Source: an uncultured Lachnospiraceae bacterium (GTDB lineage Bacteria; Bacillota; Clostridia; Lachnospirales; Lachnospiraceae). From it: a stretch of 64,000 nucleotides of DNA. The translations under genes and the position numbers were made by a program. Under the pieces are notes generated by a model. The model ran no database searches, was not told the origin of the DNA, and was given only the letters and a program-made list of their open reading frames with translations. Positions 27,313-35,755 of the stretch are shown one piece after another (position 1 is the first letter of the stretch; each line of letters starts with the position of its first letter). The stretch covers positions 152,875 to 216,874 of the forward strand of contig CACZBD010000009.1 in assembly GCA_902779305.1 (NCBI GenBank), in the 5' to 3' direction.

Positions 27313-28401
27313 CTAATACTCGGTACTCTCCATATATTTCATATACTTTACGACCATGAGCGCGATCTTGAACGTGATCGCATCCTCGAATACCCGAAGG
27401 TCCAGATTCGTGGTCTTCTGCAGTTTGTCCAGTCTGTAAACCAGCGTGTTGCGGTGGATGTACAGCTGGCGGCTCGTCTCCGAAACATTCAGGCTGTTCT
27501 CGAAGAACTTGTTGATCGTTGTGATCGTTTCCTCGTCAAAATCATCCGGCGACTTACCGTCAAAGATCTCTTTGATAAACATCTTGCAAAGCGGTATCGG
27601 AAGCTGGTAGATCAGACGTCCGATCCCGAGCTCGCTGTAGGCGATCACATCCCGGTCGTCAAAGAAGATCCTTCCCACATCCAGAGCCATCTTTGCTTCC
27701 TTGTAGGAGCGGCTGACTTCGCGGATCTCGTGGACGATCGTCCCGTAGGAAACATGGGTGTCCATCGCATACTGATCCTTAAACAGCGTGCGGATCTGAT
27801 GGGCCGCCTTCTCGACCTGCGCATACCCCTCATCCTCCGTAAGTTCCCGGACAACGATAATGTTCTTTTCGTCCACGGCCGTGATAAAATCTCTCGTCCT
27901 CTGGGAAAAGAAACTCCGGATGGTCTCTAACGCGTTGATCTCTTTTTCACTGGTCGTTTCGGCAATGATCACAACACGGGGCGCATCGGTCTCAATGTGC
28001 AGCTTCTGGGATCTGTTGTAGATGTCCACAAGAAGCAGGTTGTCAAGCAACAGGTTCTTGATGAAATTATCCTTGTCAAAGCGCTCCCTGTATGCGATCA
28101 GAAGGTTCCTGATCTGAAAAGCGGCGATCTTGCCGACCATGAAGGAATCTTCGGAAGTGCCCTGTGCGACAAGAATATATTCCAGCTGCGCATCATCGTA
28201 AACCTTAAAAAACTGGTATCCCTGCAGTTCCTGAGAATCCGCTGCAGAATCCGTGAAATTCGATACGGCATCTTCAAAATTACCCGGATCTTCCAAAGTA
28301 GAAGCAAGCACTTTGCCCTCCGGGTCGATCACAGACAACTCGATCCGCGTGATCCCCTTGAGACCGTCGACCGTCGTCTGCAAAATTTGATTCGATATCA
28401 T
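27313..28401 (-). CDS. CdaR/PucR-family transcriptional regulator
   Basis: 362 residues. An N-terminal sensory domain resembling the sugar-diacid recognition domain (about 1-125), a middle GGDEF-like fold typical of PucR regulators (about 150-270), and a C-terminal helix-turn-helix with NVSETSRQLYIHRNTLVYRLDKL. DNA-binding cytoplasmic protein, usually an activator; effector unknown. It stands alone between ftsE and the WecG-like gene and may control neighbours or itself. GGGGTG precedes the ATG by 5 bases. Confidence 0.88.
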   Translation of the reverse strand: MISNQILQTTVDGLKGITRIELSVIDPEGKVLASTLEDPGNFEDAVSNFTDSAADSQELQGYQFFKVYDDAQLEYILVAQGTSEDSFMVGKIAAFQIRNLLIAYRERFDKDNFIKNLLLDNLLLVDIYNRSQKLHIETDAPRVVIIAETTSEKEINALETIRSFFSQRTRDFITAVDEKNIIVVRELTEDEGYAQVEKAAHQIRTLFKDQYAMDTHVSYGTIVHEIREVSRSYKEAKMALDVGRIFFDDRDVIAYSELGIGRLIYQLPIPLCKMFIKEIFDGKSPDDFDEETITTINKFFENSLNVSETSRQLYIHRNTLVYRLDKLQKTTNLDLRVFEDAITFKIALMVVKYMKYMESTEY

Positions 28402-28470
28402 GTTTTCACCCCAAAGAAAGATTTGTGTTTTTCAACACCCATACCTTTTTTCAGTTTAATACAAATGAAC

Positions 28471-28523
28471 AAAAAAATAAAGAGAGAATTGGTGAAATTC
28501 ACTAAATTTTCACGAATTCTCTC
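28471..28523 (-). terminator. Terminator overlapping the end of the WecG-like gene
   Basis: Minus strand: arms GAGAGAATT-c-GTGAAA and TTTCAC-c-AATTCTCTC (one mismatch) followed by UUUAUUUUUUU. The stop codon of the WecG-like gene (28512-28510) lies inside the 5' arm. It separates that gene from the CdaR-type regulator. Confidence 0.85.
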
Positions 28524-29205
28524 CCTTTTGGTCTTTGCCGGTCAGGAACCGGGAAACCCGGTGCAGAAACATCTTTGACCGGATCCATTGCCTGAGCCTT
28601 CCGATCCCGGGCGTTTGATTTTTATCTGCGTTCATCATTTCATCCCGCAGCGCCACCCAGAGTCTGGCATTCAGTTTGGTGTTATGATCCCGCAGGAACC
28701 GCGCCTGTTCGCGGAAAGGCAGGTTGGAAAAAATGATATCCGGGAATGTTGAATTGATCTCATTCACGACCACCTCGGGATCCCCTTCCAGTTCTTCAAA
28801 TGCGTAATGTCCCAGAACGGAAAGCCCGGGCGCCTCTAAAGCAAGGTGGGCAACAAGCGCTTCCGCATGTTCTCCATTCTGTGCCAGAATAAATGCGGAC
28901 CGCTTCTCCGATGAGAGCTTTTTCAAAAGCGCCTTGTACAACGCGCCCTCCCGCACCTCTGCGATCCTTCCCCTTCCGGCAATACCCGCTGCCTGCAGGA
29001 TCTCTTCGGAGATCGGTACGGTCAGATCCACGGACAAAAGGTCTTCCCGCAGTTCCTCGTCCTCTCCGGCCTTCATCAGATCCTCGAGAGAGAGAAACAC
29101 CACGGTGTTGACTTTTGCTTCCTGCAGGAACGCATCCACCATACGCATGCTTTCACGCACGGGATAATCCTTTAATGCAATTCCGAATACCTGCATCTCT
29201 TTCAT
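28510..29205 (-). CDS. Divergent WecB/TagA/CpsF-family protein, catalytic motifs degraded
   Basis: 231 residues from ATG 29205 (GAGG 9 bases upstream). The overall order matches the WecG/TagA glycosyltransferase family: VFLSLEDLMKAGEDEELREDL, then SAFILAQNGEHAEALVAHL, PGLSVLGHY, and a C-terminal RQWIRSKMFLHRVSRFL helix that resembles the membrane-associating tail. But the family's DG pair reads PIS, the GLGxPxQE motif reads NLPFREQ, and the GVGxxFD motif reads ALRDEM. It may therefore be a non-catalytic relative. It is divergent from a GT-C membrane protein under overlapping promoters. Confidence 0.65.
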   Translation of the reverse strand: MKEMQVFGIALKDYPVRESMRMVDAFLQEAKVNTVVFLSLEDLMKAGEDEELREDLLSVDLTVPISEEILQAAGIAGRGRIAEVREGALYKALLKKLSSEKRSAFILAQNGEHAEALVAHLALEAPGLSVLGHYAFEELEGDPEVVVNEINSTFPDIIFSNLPFREQARFLRDHNTKLNARLWVALRDEMMNADKNQTPGIGRLRQWIRSKMFLHRVSRFLTGKDQKGENS

Positions 29206-29247
29206 GCAAAAATACCTCAAAACCGCTGTTTTGCTCAGATTTCACAA

Positions 29248-29276
29248 AGTATAGCAAGATTGAATTTCACTGTCAA
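29248..29276 (-). promoter_or_regulatory. Promoter of the WecG-like gene (interdigitated with the divergent promoter)
   Basis: Minus strand: -35 TTGACA (29276-29271), 17-base spacer, -10 TATACT (29253-29248) with TGC extension. Near-consensus. Its -35 lies inside the spacer of the plus-strand promoter. Confidence 0.85.
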
Positions 29277-29288
29277 CTGTGATAGAAT
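29260..29288 (+). promoter_or_regulatory. Promoter of the GT-C membrane protein gene, predicted to give a leaderless mRNA
   Basis: -35 TTGAAT (29260-29265), 17-base spacer, -10 TAGAAT (29283-29288). Only 7 bases separate the -10 from the ATG at 29296, so transcription should begin at or next to the start codon. Its -35 sits in the spacer of the minus-strand promoter. Confidence 0.7.
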
Positions 29289-29295
29289 CCAAACC

Positions 29296-30720
29296 ATGAA
29301 ACAGAAACGATCCCTGTCACTGATCCCATGGATACTGCTGCTTGTCTGCAGCGCGGTTTATGTATCCCTGATCTTCAATCAAAATGTCTGGATGGACGAA
29401 GCTTTTACCGCATCTTTGGTCCGCACCGACATGGCCGGCGTGATCCACAGTTCCATGCTGGATACCTTACCCCCATTATACAACATCATCCTGAAACTGA
29501 TGACGGATCTTCTGGGGTACAGGATCCCGGTGATGAAACTGACGTCCGTGCTTCCCATGATCTTTACGATGCTTCTGGGAGCGACCACCGTCAGAAAGCG
29601 TCACGGACTTCTGACCGGCTGCATCTGGATGCTGTGCCTTACCTGCATGCCGCTCATGCTCCATTTCGGCATCGAGATCCGCATGTATTCTCTCGGTTTC
29701 TTCTTTGCAACCGCAAGCGGTGTTTATGCATACGAAGTGATCTGTGAATCCTGTCCCAAAAACTGGATATTGTTTACCCTCTTTTCGGTCCTTGCAGGCT
29801 ACAGCCATCACTTTGCCTTTGTGAGCGTCGGCGTCGTCTACTTCTTCCTGCTGCTGTATTATCTGATCAGGGAGCGGCAGCATCTGAAACGCTGGCTGTT
29901 TTGTCTTTTGGCAACATTTCTGTTCTACCTGCCCTGTCTGCTGATCACGCTGAAGCAGATCAGCCGGGTGAGCGGTTATTTTTCCATGCCGGATGTGACC
30001 TTATCCGTATTTGTAAAATACATGATCTATCCGTTCATCACCGGACAGACCGTTCTTTCCGTGCTCCTGCTTTTCGGCATGCTTGCGCTTTTATGCTTCA
30101 GGCTGTTTACAACAATACGGGCGCTTAAGAAAAACAGGGACGCTGTGGACGCATCGGATGTTTACGCCATGCTCTGCCTGCTGCCCTATTACTTTGTGCT
30201 GCTGTTCGGAACCGTGATCTCAAAGATCATGACCGCCAACATTTTCGTGGACAGATACCTGTTCTTTTCCTGCGGTCTGCTCTGGCTGTTTTTTGCGATC
30301 GAAGTCCCGCACCTTCCTGCCGTTTCCGTTTTCAAAAAACAGCTGCCCCTGTCTTTTGCCGCACTGATCCTTGTACTTCTGACCGGGGTCGCCGTTTACA
30401 GAGGCGAATGGAAACAGGAATACGGCGTGGATCCTTCTCCGATGATCTCTTATCTGGAGGAACAGGTTTCTCCGGGCGACGGGCTGCTCGCGGTTGCGGA
30501 TTCGGAGGCCCTGTACTGGTGCCTTAAGTTCTATTCACCGGATCTTACCGCGTACACGAGCCCTGAAAAAGCCATGAAAGCGCTGGAGGAAGGAGACTGC
30601 AACAGACTCTGGGTTGCAGTGGAGGAAGGCAGCATGGTCCCCGGATCGCTTCCGGAACCGGAGACAGCCGGAGAATTTGCGTTTGACCGCTACCGCTTCA
30701 CCCTCTACCGCCTGCGCTGA
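29296..30720 (+). CDS. GT-C superfamily (GT39/PMT-like) membrane glycosyltransferase
   Basis: 474 residues with about 11 membrane helices. The first extracellular loop carries WMDEAFTASLVRTD, an acidic Asp-Glu pair typical of GT-C enzymes that use lipid-linked sugars, and LPPLYNIILKLM follows. A C-terminal soluble part (about 385-474) is outside. It would transfer a sugar from a polyprenyl-phosphate donor to a surface acceptor; the acceptor is unknown. The frame opens at a TTG 12 codons earlier, but that stretch contains the promoter, so ATG 29296 is taken. No Shine-Dalgarno is present, in keeping with a leaderless message. Confidence 0.82.
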   Translation: MKQKRSLSLIPWILLLVCSAVYVSLIFNQNVWMDEAFTASLVRTDMAGVIHSSMLDTLPPLYNIILKLMTDLLGYRIPVMKLTSVLPMIFTMLLGATTVRKRHGLLTGCIWMLCLTCMPLMLHFGIEIRMYSLGFFFATASGVYAYEVICESCPKNWILFTLFSVLAGYSHHFAFVSVGVVYFFLLLYYLIRERQHLKRWLFCLLATFLFYLPCLLITLKQISRVSGYFSMPDVTLSVFVKYMIYPFITGQTVLSVLLLFGMLALLCFRLFTTIRALKKNRDAVDASDVYAMLCLLPYYFVLLFGTVISKIMTANIFVDRYLFFSCGLLWLFFAIEVPHLPAVSVFKKQLPLSFAALILVLLTGVAVYRGEWKQEYGVDPSPMISYLEEQVSPGDGLLAVADSEALYWCLKFYSPDLTAYTSPEKAMKALEEGDCNRLWVAVEEGSMVPGSLPEPETAGEFAFDRYRFTLYRLR

Positions 30721-30750
30721 GCAGCTGCAAGAGACGTTTCAAAAATAATA

Positions 30751-30790
30751 AGCCGGGTACAGAAAAAGGATTAATATATTTCACCCGGCT
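30751..30790. repeat. 8-base inverted repeat over the sigma-D promoter
   Basis: AGCCGGGT (30751-30758) and ACCCGGCT (30783-30790) are a perfect inverted repeat separated by 24 bases. It covers the -35 and spacer of the yjfB promoter and could be an operator or the 3' stem of the preceding transcript. It has no U-run. Confidence 0.4.
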
Positions 30791-30798
30791 GCCGATAT
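30772..30798 (+). promoter_or_regulatory. Sigma-D (flagellar sigma) type promoter of yjfB
   Basis: TAAT (30772-30775), 15-base spacer, GCCGATAT (30791-30798). The Bacillus subtilis sigma-D consensus is TAAA-N15-GCCGATAT, so 11 of 12 positions match. Transcription would start near 30804. Confidence 0.75.
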
Positions 30799-30868
30799 AT
30801 ATTGTACGGGAATACATTTGACCCGGGCCGGCATATGACGGCAAGGGTTCAGAAAGGAGTGTGATCAT

Positions 30869-31045
30869 ATGGATATCGCTGCATTATCCATGGCAATGGC
30901 ACAGGATCGTGTCATGACCGAAGTCGGCACCGCTCTTTTGAGCAAAGCGATCGACCAGGGCCAGGAGAACGGTGACACACTGACCAAAATGATGGAGCAA
31001 TCCGTCAATCCCGATGTCGGAGGAAATATTGATATTTCACTCTGA
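30869..31045 (+). CDS. yjfB: YjfB-like putative motility protein (58 residues)
   Basis: Small protein starting MDIAALSMAMAQDRVMTEVG and ending DVGGNIDISL, the length and pattern of the YjfB putative motility protein family (alternating hydrophobic helix, then acidic end). AAAGGAGTG lies about 6 bases before the ATG. It has its own sigma-D type promoter 75 bases upstream, and yjfB of Bacillus subtilis is a sigma-D regulon member, so both lines of evidence agree. A bidirectional terminator follows. Molecular function is unknown. Confidence 0.85.
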   Translation: MDIAALSMAMAQDRVMTEVGTALLSKAIDQGQENGDTLTKMMEQSVNPDVGGNIDISL

Positions 31046-31064
31046 ATCATACGGCTTACAGTCG

Positions 31065-31097
31065 AAAAGAGACCCCGGATCTTCCGGAGTCTCTTTT
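31065..31097. terminator. Bidirectional terminator between yjfB and the CPBP gene
   Basis: AAAAGAGAC and GTCTCTTTT flank CCGGA/TCCGG with a 3-base loop; each strand ends in four U residues. It serves yjfB on the plus strand and the CPBP/RidA operon on the minus strand. Confidence 0.85.
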
Positions 31098-31113
31098 AAA
31101 TTCGATCCGCATT

Positions 31114-32121
31114 TCACAGACCGAGTATCTGCAGCATTCTCTCAAAGAAAAAGATCATAAACACACAGATCAGCACGCCGATGATCCCCGTTGCGGAGAT
31201 CACGGAGGATTTCTGTTCTTCTTCCGGTAATCTTTCCTCCACGGATCCTTCTTCCGGCTGAAGCGCCGGTTTTTTGATAAACGGCAGGATCCGAAGCAGA
31301 TGTTCTTTTCTGCCCTCCCGCTTTGCCATTGCGATCAGCACCACAAACGCAAGAACCGTACCGCCCACGGCAGGGATCAGCATGACCGCGGCGATCTTCA
31401 GCAGAAAATCCGGTGTGATCATCCCGCTCTGTTCGACGGCACTTGCAAGATCCTCTCCGGACAGTTTCGAGATCTCCTGCAGCGCGAGCGCCTGCAGAAC
31501 ATTGTATCCGTTGGTTCCGATGTGAATGATCAGCGCCGGGATCATGGAGCCTGTCGCCTCGACCGTAAGCGCGCAGAAAAATCCGATCATCATCGCGTAG
31601 CCGAACTGGTTCAGGTTCATGTGAAACAGTCCGAACAAAAAAGCAGTCCAAAGGACGGCCGCAAAATAACGCCCGGTGCGCCTGAATCCCGAAAGCAGGA
31701 TCCCGCGGAAACTGATTTCTTCACATAAGGGTCCGATGATGGCAATGGAAAGGACCTGCACAGGACCGGGAATGCCTTCCGTCTGTGCAAACAGATCAGC
31801 CGCCACGTTTTTGATAAAGAACTGGGAAATGATGTTCAGAAAATACAACAGCGGCTGCAAAAGCACAGTAAGCAGAACGGAAAAAACGATCGTGGAAAAA
31901 CGGACAGCCTTAAGCGGGATCCATTCCGAAAGATCGCAGCGGAACAACAGCAGAAAGACCAGTCCGGGAAGCACGACCGCGAGTTCCCCGGCGATCAGCG
32001 CCACGATCACACCACCGCCGATGTTTCTGAGCGCAAGAAGCGCAAATGCCGCCGACACGAGAAGATAGCTCAGCAGCATGGCCAGAAACAGCCCGTTCAT
32101 TTTTTTGCCGGGATTTCTCAT
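31114..32121 (-). CDS. CPBP-family intramembrane metalloprotease (Rce1/Abi-like)
   Basis: 335 residues with about eight membrane helices. The diagnostic motif EEISFRG (EExxxR) lies near residue 140, followed by FGLFHMN (FxxxH) near 175 and IHIGTNGYN near 215, which hold the catalytic Glu and His residues. The C-terminal tail is charged and cytoplasmic, ending with another helix. Bacterial members are linked to bacteriocin self-immunity or to processing of exported peptides; nothing here shows which. The start overlaps the ridA stop by ATGA. No clear ribosome site. Confidence 0.9.
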   Translation of the reverse strand: MRNPGKKMNGLFLAMLLSYLLVSAAFALLALRNIGGGVIVALIAGELAVVLPGLVFLLLFRCDLSEWIPLKAVRFSTIVFSVLLTVLLQPLLYFLNIISQFFIKNVAADLFAQTEGIPGPVQVLSIAIIGPLCEEISFRGILLSGFRRTGRYFAAVLWTAFLFGLFHMNLNQFGYAMMIGFFCALTVEATGSMIPALIIHIGTNGYNVLQALALQEISKLSGEDLASAVEQSGMITPDFLLKIAAVMLIPAVGGTVLAFVVLIAMAKREGRKEHLLRILPFIKKPALQPEEGSVEERLPEEEQKSSVISATGIIGVLICVFMIFFFERMLQILGL

Positions 32122-32495
32122 CGAATTGCAACTGCCTCTACTTCGATCAGAACATCCTTGGGAAGTCTTGCCACTTCTACACAGCTGCGGGACGGAAAAG
32201 CGCCGCTGAAAAAGGTTGCATATACGGCATTTACCGCGGCAAAATCATTCATGTCCTTAATGAAGACCGTGGTCTTGATGACTTTGTCCATGCTGCTGCC
32301 GGCTGACTCTAACAGATTCTTTACATTGGTCAGGGCTTGACGCGCCTGCGCCTCGATCCCTTCCACGATCTCACCCGTTTCCGGGATCACCGGGATCATG
32401 CCGGACGTATAGATCAGCCCGTTTACCTCGATTGCCTGCGAATACGGTCCGATCGCTGCCGGAGCCTTGTCTGTTGCGATTACTCTTTTCTCCAT
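32118..32495 (-). CDS. ridA: RidA-family reactive enamine/imine deaminase
   Basis: 125 residues, the usual length. Hydrolyses reactive 2-aminoacrylate and related enamines from PLP enzymes to keto acids and ammonia; trimeric, cytoplasmic. Conserved segments are APAAIGPYSQAIEVNGLIYTSG, IPETGEIVEG, and the C-terminal FPSRSCVEVARLPKDVLIEVEAVA block with the substrate-binding Arg. GGAGGATAAGGA precedes the ATG. Confidence 0.95.
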   Translation of the reverse strand: MEKRVIATDKAPAAIGPYSQAIEVNGLIYTSGMIPVIPETGEIVEGIEAQARQALTNVKNLLESAGSSMDKVIKTTVFIKDMNDFAAVNAVYATFFSGAFPSRSCVEVARLPKDVLIEVEAVAIR

Positions 32496-32558
32496 TTCCT
32501 TATCCTCCGAATGAACGTTATTTTATTACGTAAATATCTTCATCTGTTCGCCACGTGA

Positions 32559-33191
32559 TCAGTGTACGATCACCACGGTACCGATGCCGACCCTGTCGTA
32601 AAGCGCTGTAGCCACATCTGTCGGCAGATTGACGCAGCCGTGCGATCCGTTTCGTTTATAAATGTCTCCGCCGAAGCTGGAACGCCAGGACGCATCATGC
32701 AGTCCGCAGTTTCCGGAAAACCGCATCCACCTGTTTACCCATACGTGCCAGGTCGGACCGGTCAGATATTTCCCGGGAATACAGCTGTTGATCATAAAGA
32801 CGCCGCGCGGCGTGCTCCTTCCGGGACTGCCCGTAACGACCGGCGAGATCAATACAGGGGTTCCGTTTTCATAGTAGACCAGTGTCTGCGTGTCGATGCT
32901 GACATCCACATAGGTCGACAGGGCCGGTGTCTGCTGCTCCCCTGCTGCAGGATCCGCTGACGGTGCAGGAGCCGGAACCGGTGTCGGGACCGGTGTGGGC
33001 GCCGGAAGCGGCGGTGCCGGCTGCGCATACAGCTGCGGATTCGCAAGCTGCTGCTCTAAAAGCTGCTGAAGCAGTTGCTGTTGCAGAAGCTGCTGCGCGA
33101 GGGCATCCTCTTCGCTTGCATAAACGGTCTTTGGCGCCAGGAAAAACATGGCGGCAATGATCGCAACGGCAAAACCAATTCCTTTTTTCAT
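32559..33191 (-). CDS. Secreted L,D-transpeptidase (YkuD domain)
   Basis: About 210 residues from ATG 33191 (GAGGAG 7 bases upstream). Signal peptide (MKKGIGFAVAIIAAMFFLAP), then a Gln/Leu-rich heptad-like helix of QQLL units (about 30-55), a Pro/Ala linker with PTPVPTPVPAPAP, and the YkuD domain. The catalytic Cys is in NGSHGCVNLPTDVA, with the family's STPRGVF upstream. It would make 3-3 cross-links or attach proteins to peptidoglycan. The Pro/Gln-rich stalk resembles a wall-spanning spacer. It is in the cvfB-to-CPBP gene run. Confidence 0.92.
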   Translation of the reverse strand: MKKGIGFAVAIIAAMFFLAPKTVYASEEDALAQQLLQQQLLQQLLEQQLANPQLYAQPAPPLPAPTPVPTPVPAPAPSADPAAGEQQTPALSTYVDVSIDTQTLVYYENGTPVLISPVVTGSPGRSTPRGVFMINSCIPGKYLTGPTWHVWVNRWMRFSGNCGLHDASWRSSFGGDIYKRNGSHGCVNLPTDVATALYDRVGIGTVVIVH

Positions 33192-33248
33192 GACCATTCT
33201 CCTCATAAGATGAAAGTATATTTGATAAGATTGCTCTTATTGATCCTG

Positions 33249-34088
33249 TTATTTCTGTGTAAGCGAAACGGAGTCTTCCCCGATCACGATCAGGCGTTCT
33301 TTATAGAGTTTTCCGAGAGCCCGTTTAAACTCTGCCTTGCTCATGCCAAAATGTTCCCGGATCTTTTCAGGATCCGCTTTATCGTTAAACGGCAGGGATC
33401 CGCCGGATGCTTTGAGCTCTTCCAGGATCTTCTCCGCATCCTCGCCGATCTGCTCATAGGATTTCTTTCTGAGTCCGAGTGTCAGCCTTCCGTCTTCCAG
33501 AACCGCGATCACTCTCGCTTCCACTTTTTCGGAAACGGCAAGATCCCGGACCAGTTCTTTTTTCGGGATCAGCGCACTGTAGCGATCGTCAACCGCGACA
33601 AATGCGCCGAAATTTTTACTGGTCTGGTACACCGTACCCCTGACCGTGTCCTCCTTTTGGTAAGGCGAGTTGCTTTCCAGATAGGGATAGACGTTCATGG
33701 TCAGCGCAAGCCGCCCGGTCTTATCGAGATAGAGCGCCACCAGGACCTCCTCGCCTTTTTCCACCTTTTTGGTCTGCTCCTTGTACGGAAGCAGCAGATC
33801 CTTTTCCAGGCCCCAGTCCACAAAAGCGCCGATCTTTCCGACATCGGATACAATCAGGCGCGCGATCTGATGCATCATGATCTTCGGGGTCTTGGTTGTG
33901 GCGATCAAGCGGTCTGCAGAATCCCGATACAGAAACACATCGATCTCATCGGACGGATTTAAGTCGTTCGGAACATACTTGCGCGGTAAAAGCACCTTTT
34001 CCTCCGCGGTCTTTGATTCCGCCAGATACATGCCGTGTTCTGTTTTTGTGATGGCGATCAGATGATTGATCTCTCCCGGTTTCATCAT
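33249..34088 (-). CDS. cvfB: CvfB-like S1 RNA-binding protein
   Basis: 279 residues. Start KPGEINHLIAITKTEHGMYLA and the LLPRKYVPNDL segment are the CvfB N-terminal S1-like domain. Further S1-type beta domains occupy about 65-215 (IGAFVDWGLEKDLLLPYKEQ, NFGAFVAVDD), followed by a winged-helix tail ending in VSLTQK. It is a cytoplasmic RNA-binding regulator; CvfB of Staphylococcus affects virulence gene expression, but targets here are unknown. It is first in a run with the L,D-transpeptidase, ridA and CPBP genes. Confidence 0.9.
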   Translation of the reverse strand: MMKPGEINHLIAITKTEHGMYLAESKTAEEKVLLPRKYVPNDLNPSDEIDVFLYRDSADRLIATTKTPKIMMHQIARLIVSDVGKIGAFVDWGLEKDLLLPYKEQTKKVEKGEEVLVALYLDKTGRLALTMNVYPYLESNSPYQKEDTVRGTVYQTSKNFGAFVAVDDRYSALIPKKELVRDLAVSEKVEARVIAVLEDGRLTLGLRKKSYEQIGEDAEKILEELKASGGSLPFNDKADPEKIREHFGMSKAEFKRALGKLYKERLIVIGEDSVSLTQK

Positions 34089-34136
34089 TTTCCCGTTCTT
34101 TCGCGTAAAAATCGCACTGTTGCCAATGTTTTTTTG

Positions 34137-34142
34137 ATTATA
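34137..34142 (-). promoter_or_regulatory. Extended -10 promoter candidate for cvfB
   Basis: Minus strand TGCTATAAT, with a TGn extension, lies 50 bases before the cvfB start. No clear -35. The glpK promoter must lie in the same 130-base gap; TATAAT at 34146-34151 and TAAAAT at 34164-34169 are candidates without good -35 boxes. Confidence 0.45.
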
Positions 34143-34143
34143 G

Positions 34144-35715
<1,572 letters not shown>

Positions 35716-35755
35716 ACTTTACGCGAAGGGTTTATAAAATAAAGGAGAACAGATT

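Noticed and set aside
33215..33220. TATACT upstream of the L,D-transpeptidase as an internal promoter.
   Set aside because: No matching -35, and the gene is 60 bases behind cvfB on the same strand. It may be real but is not supported.
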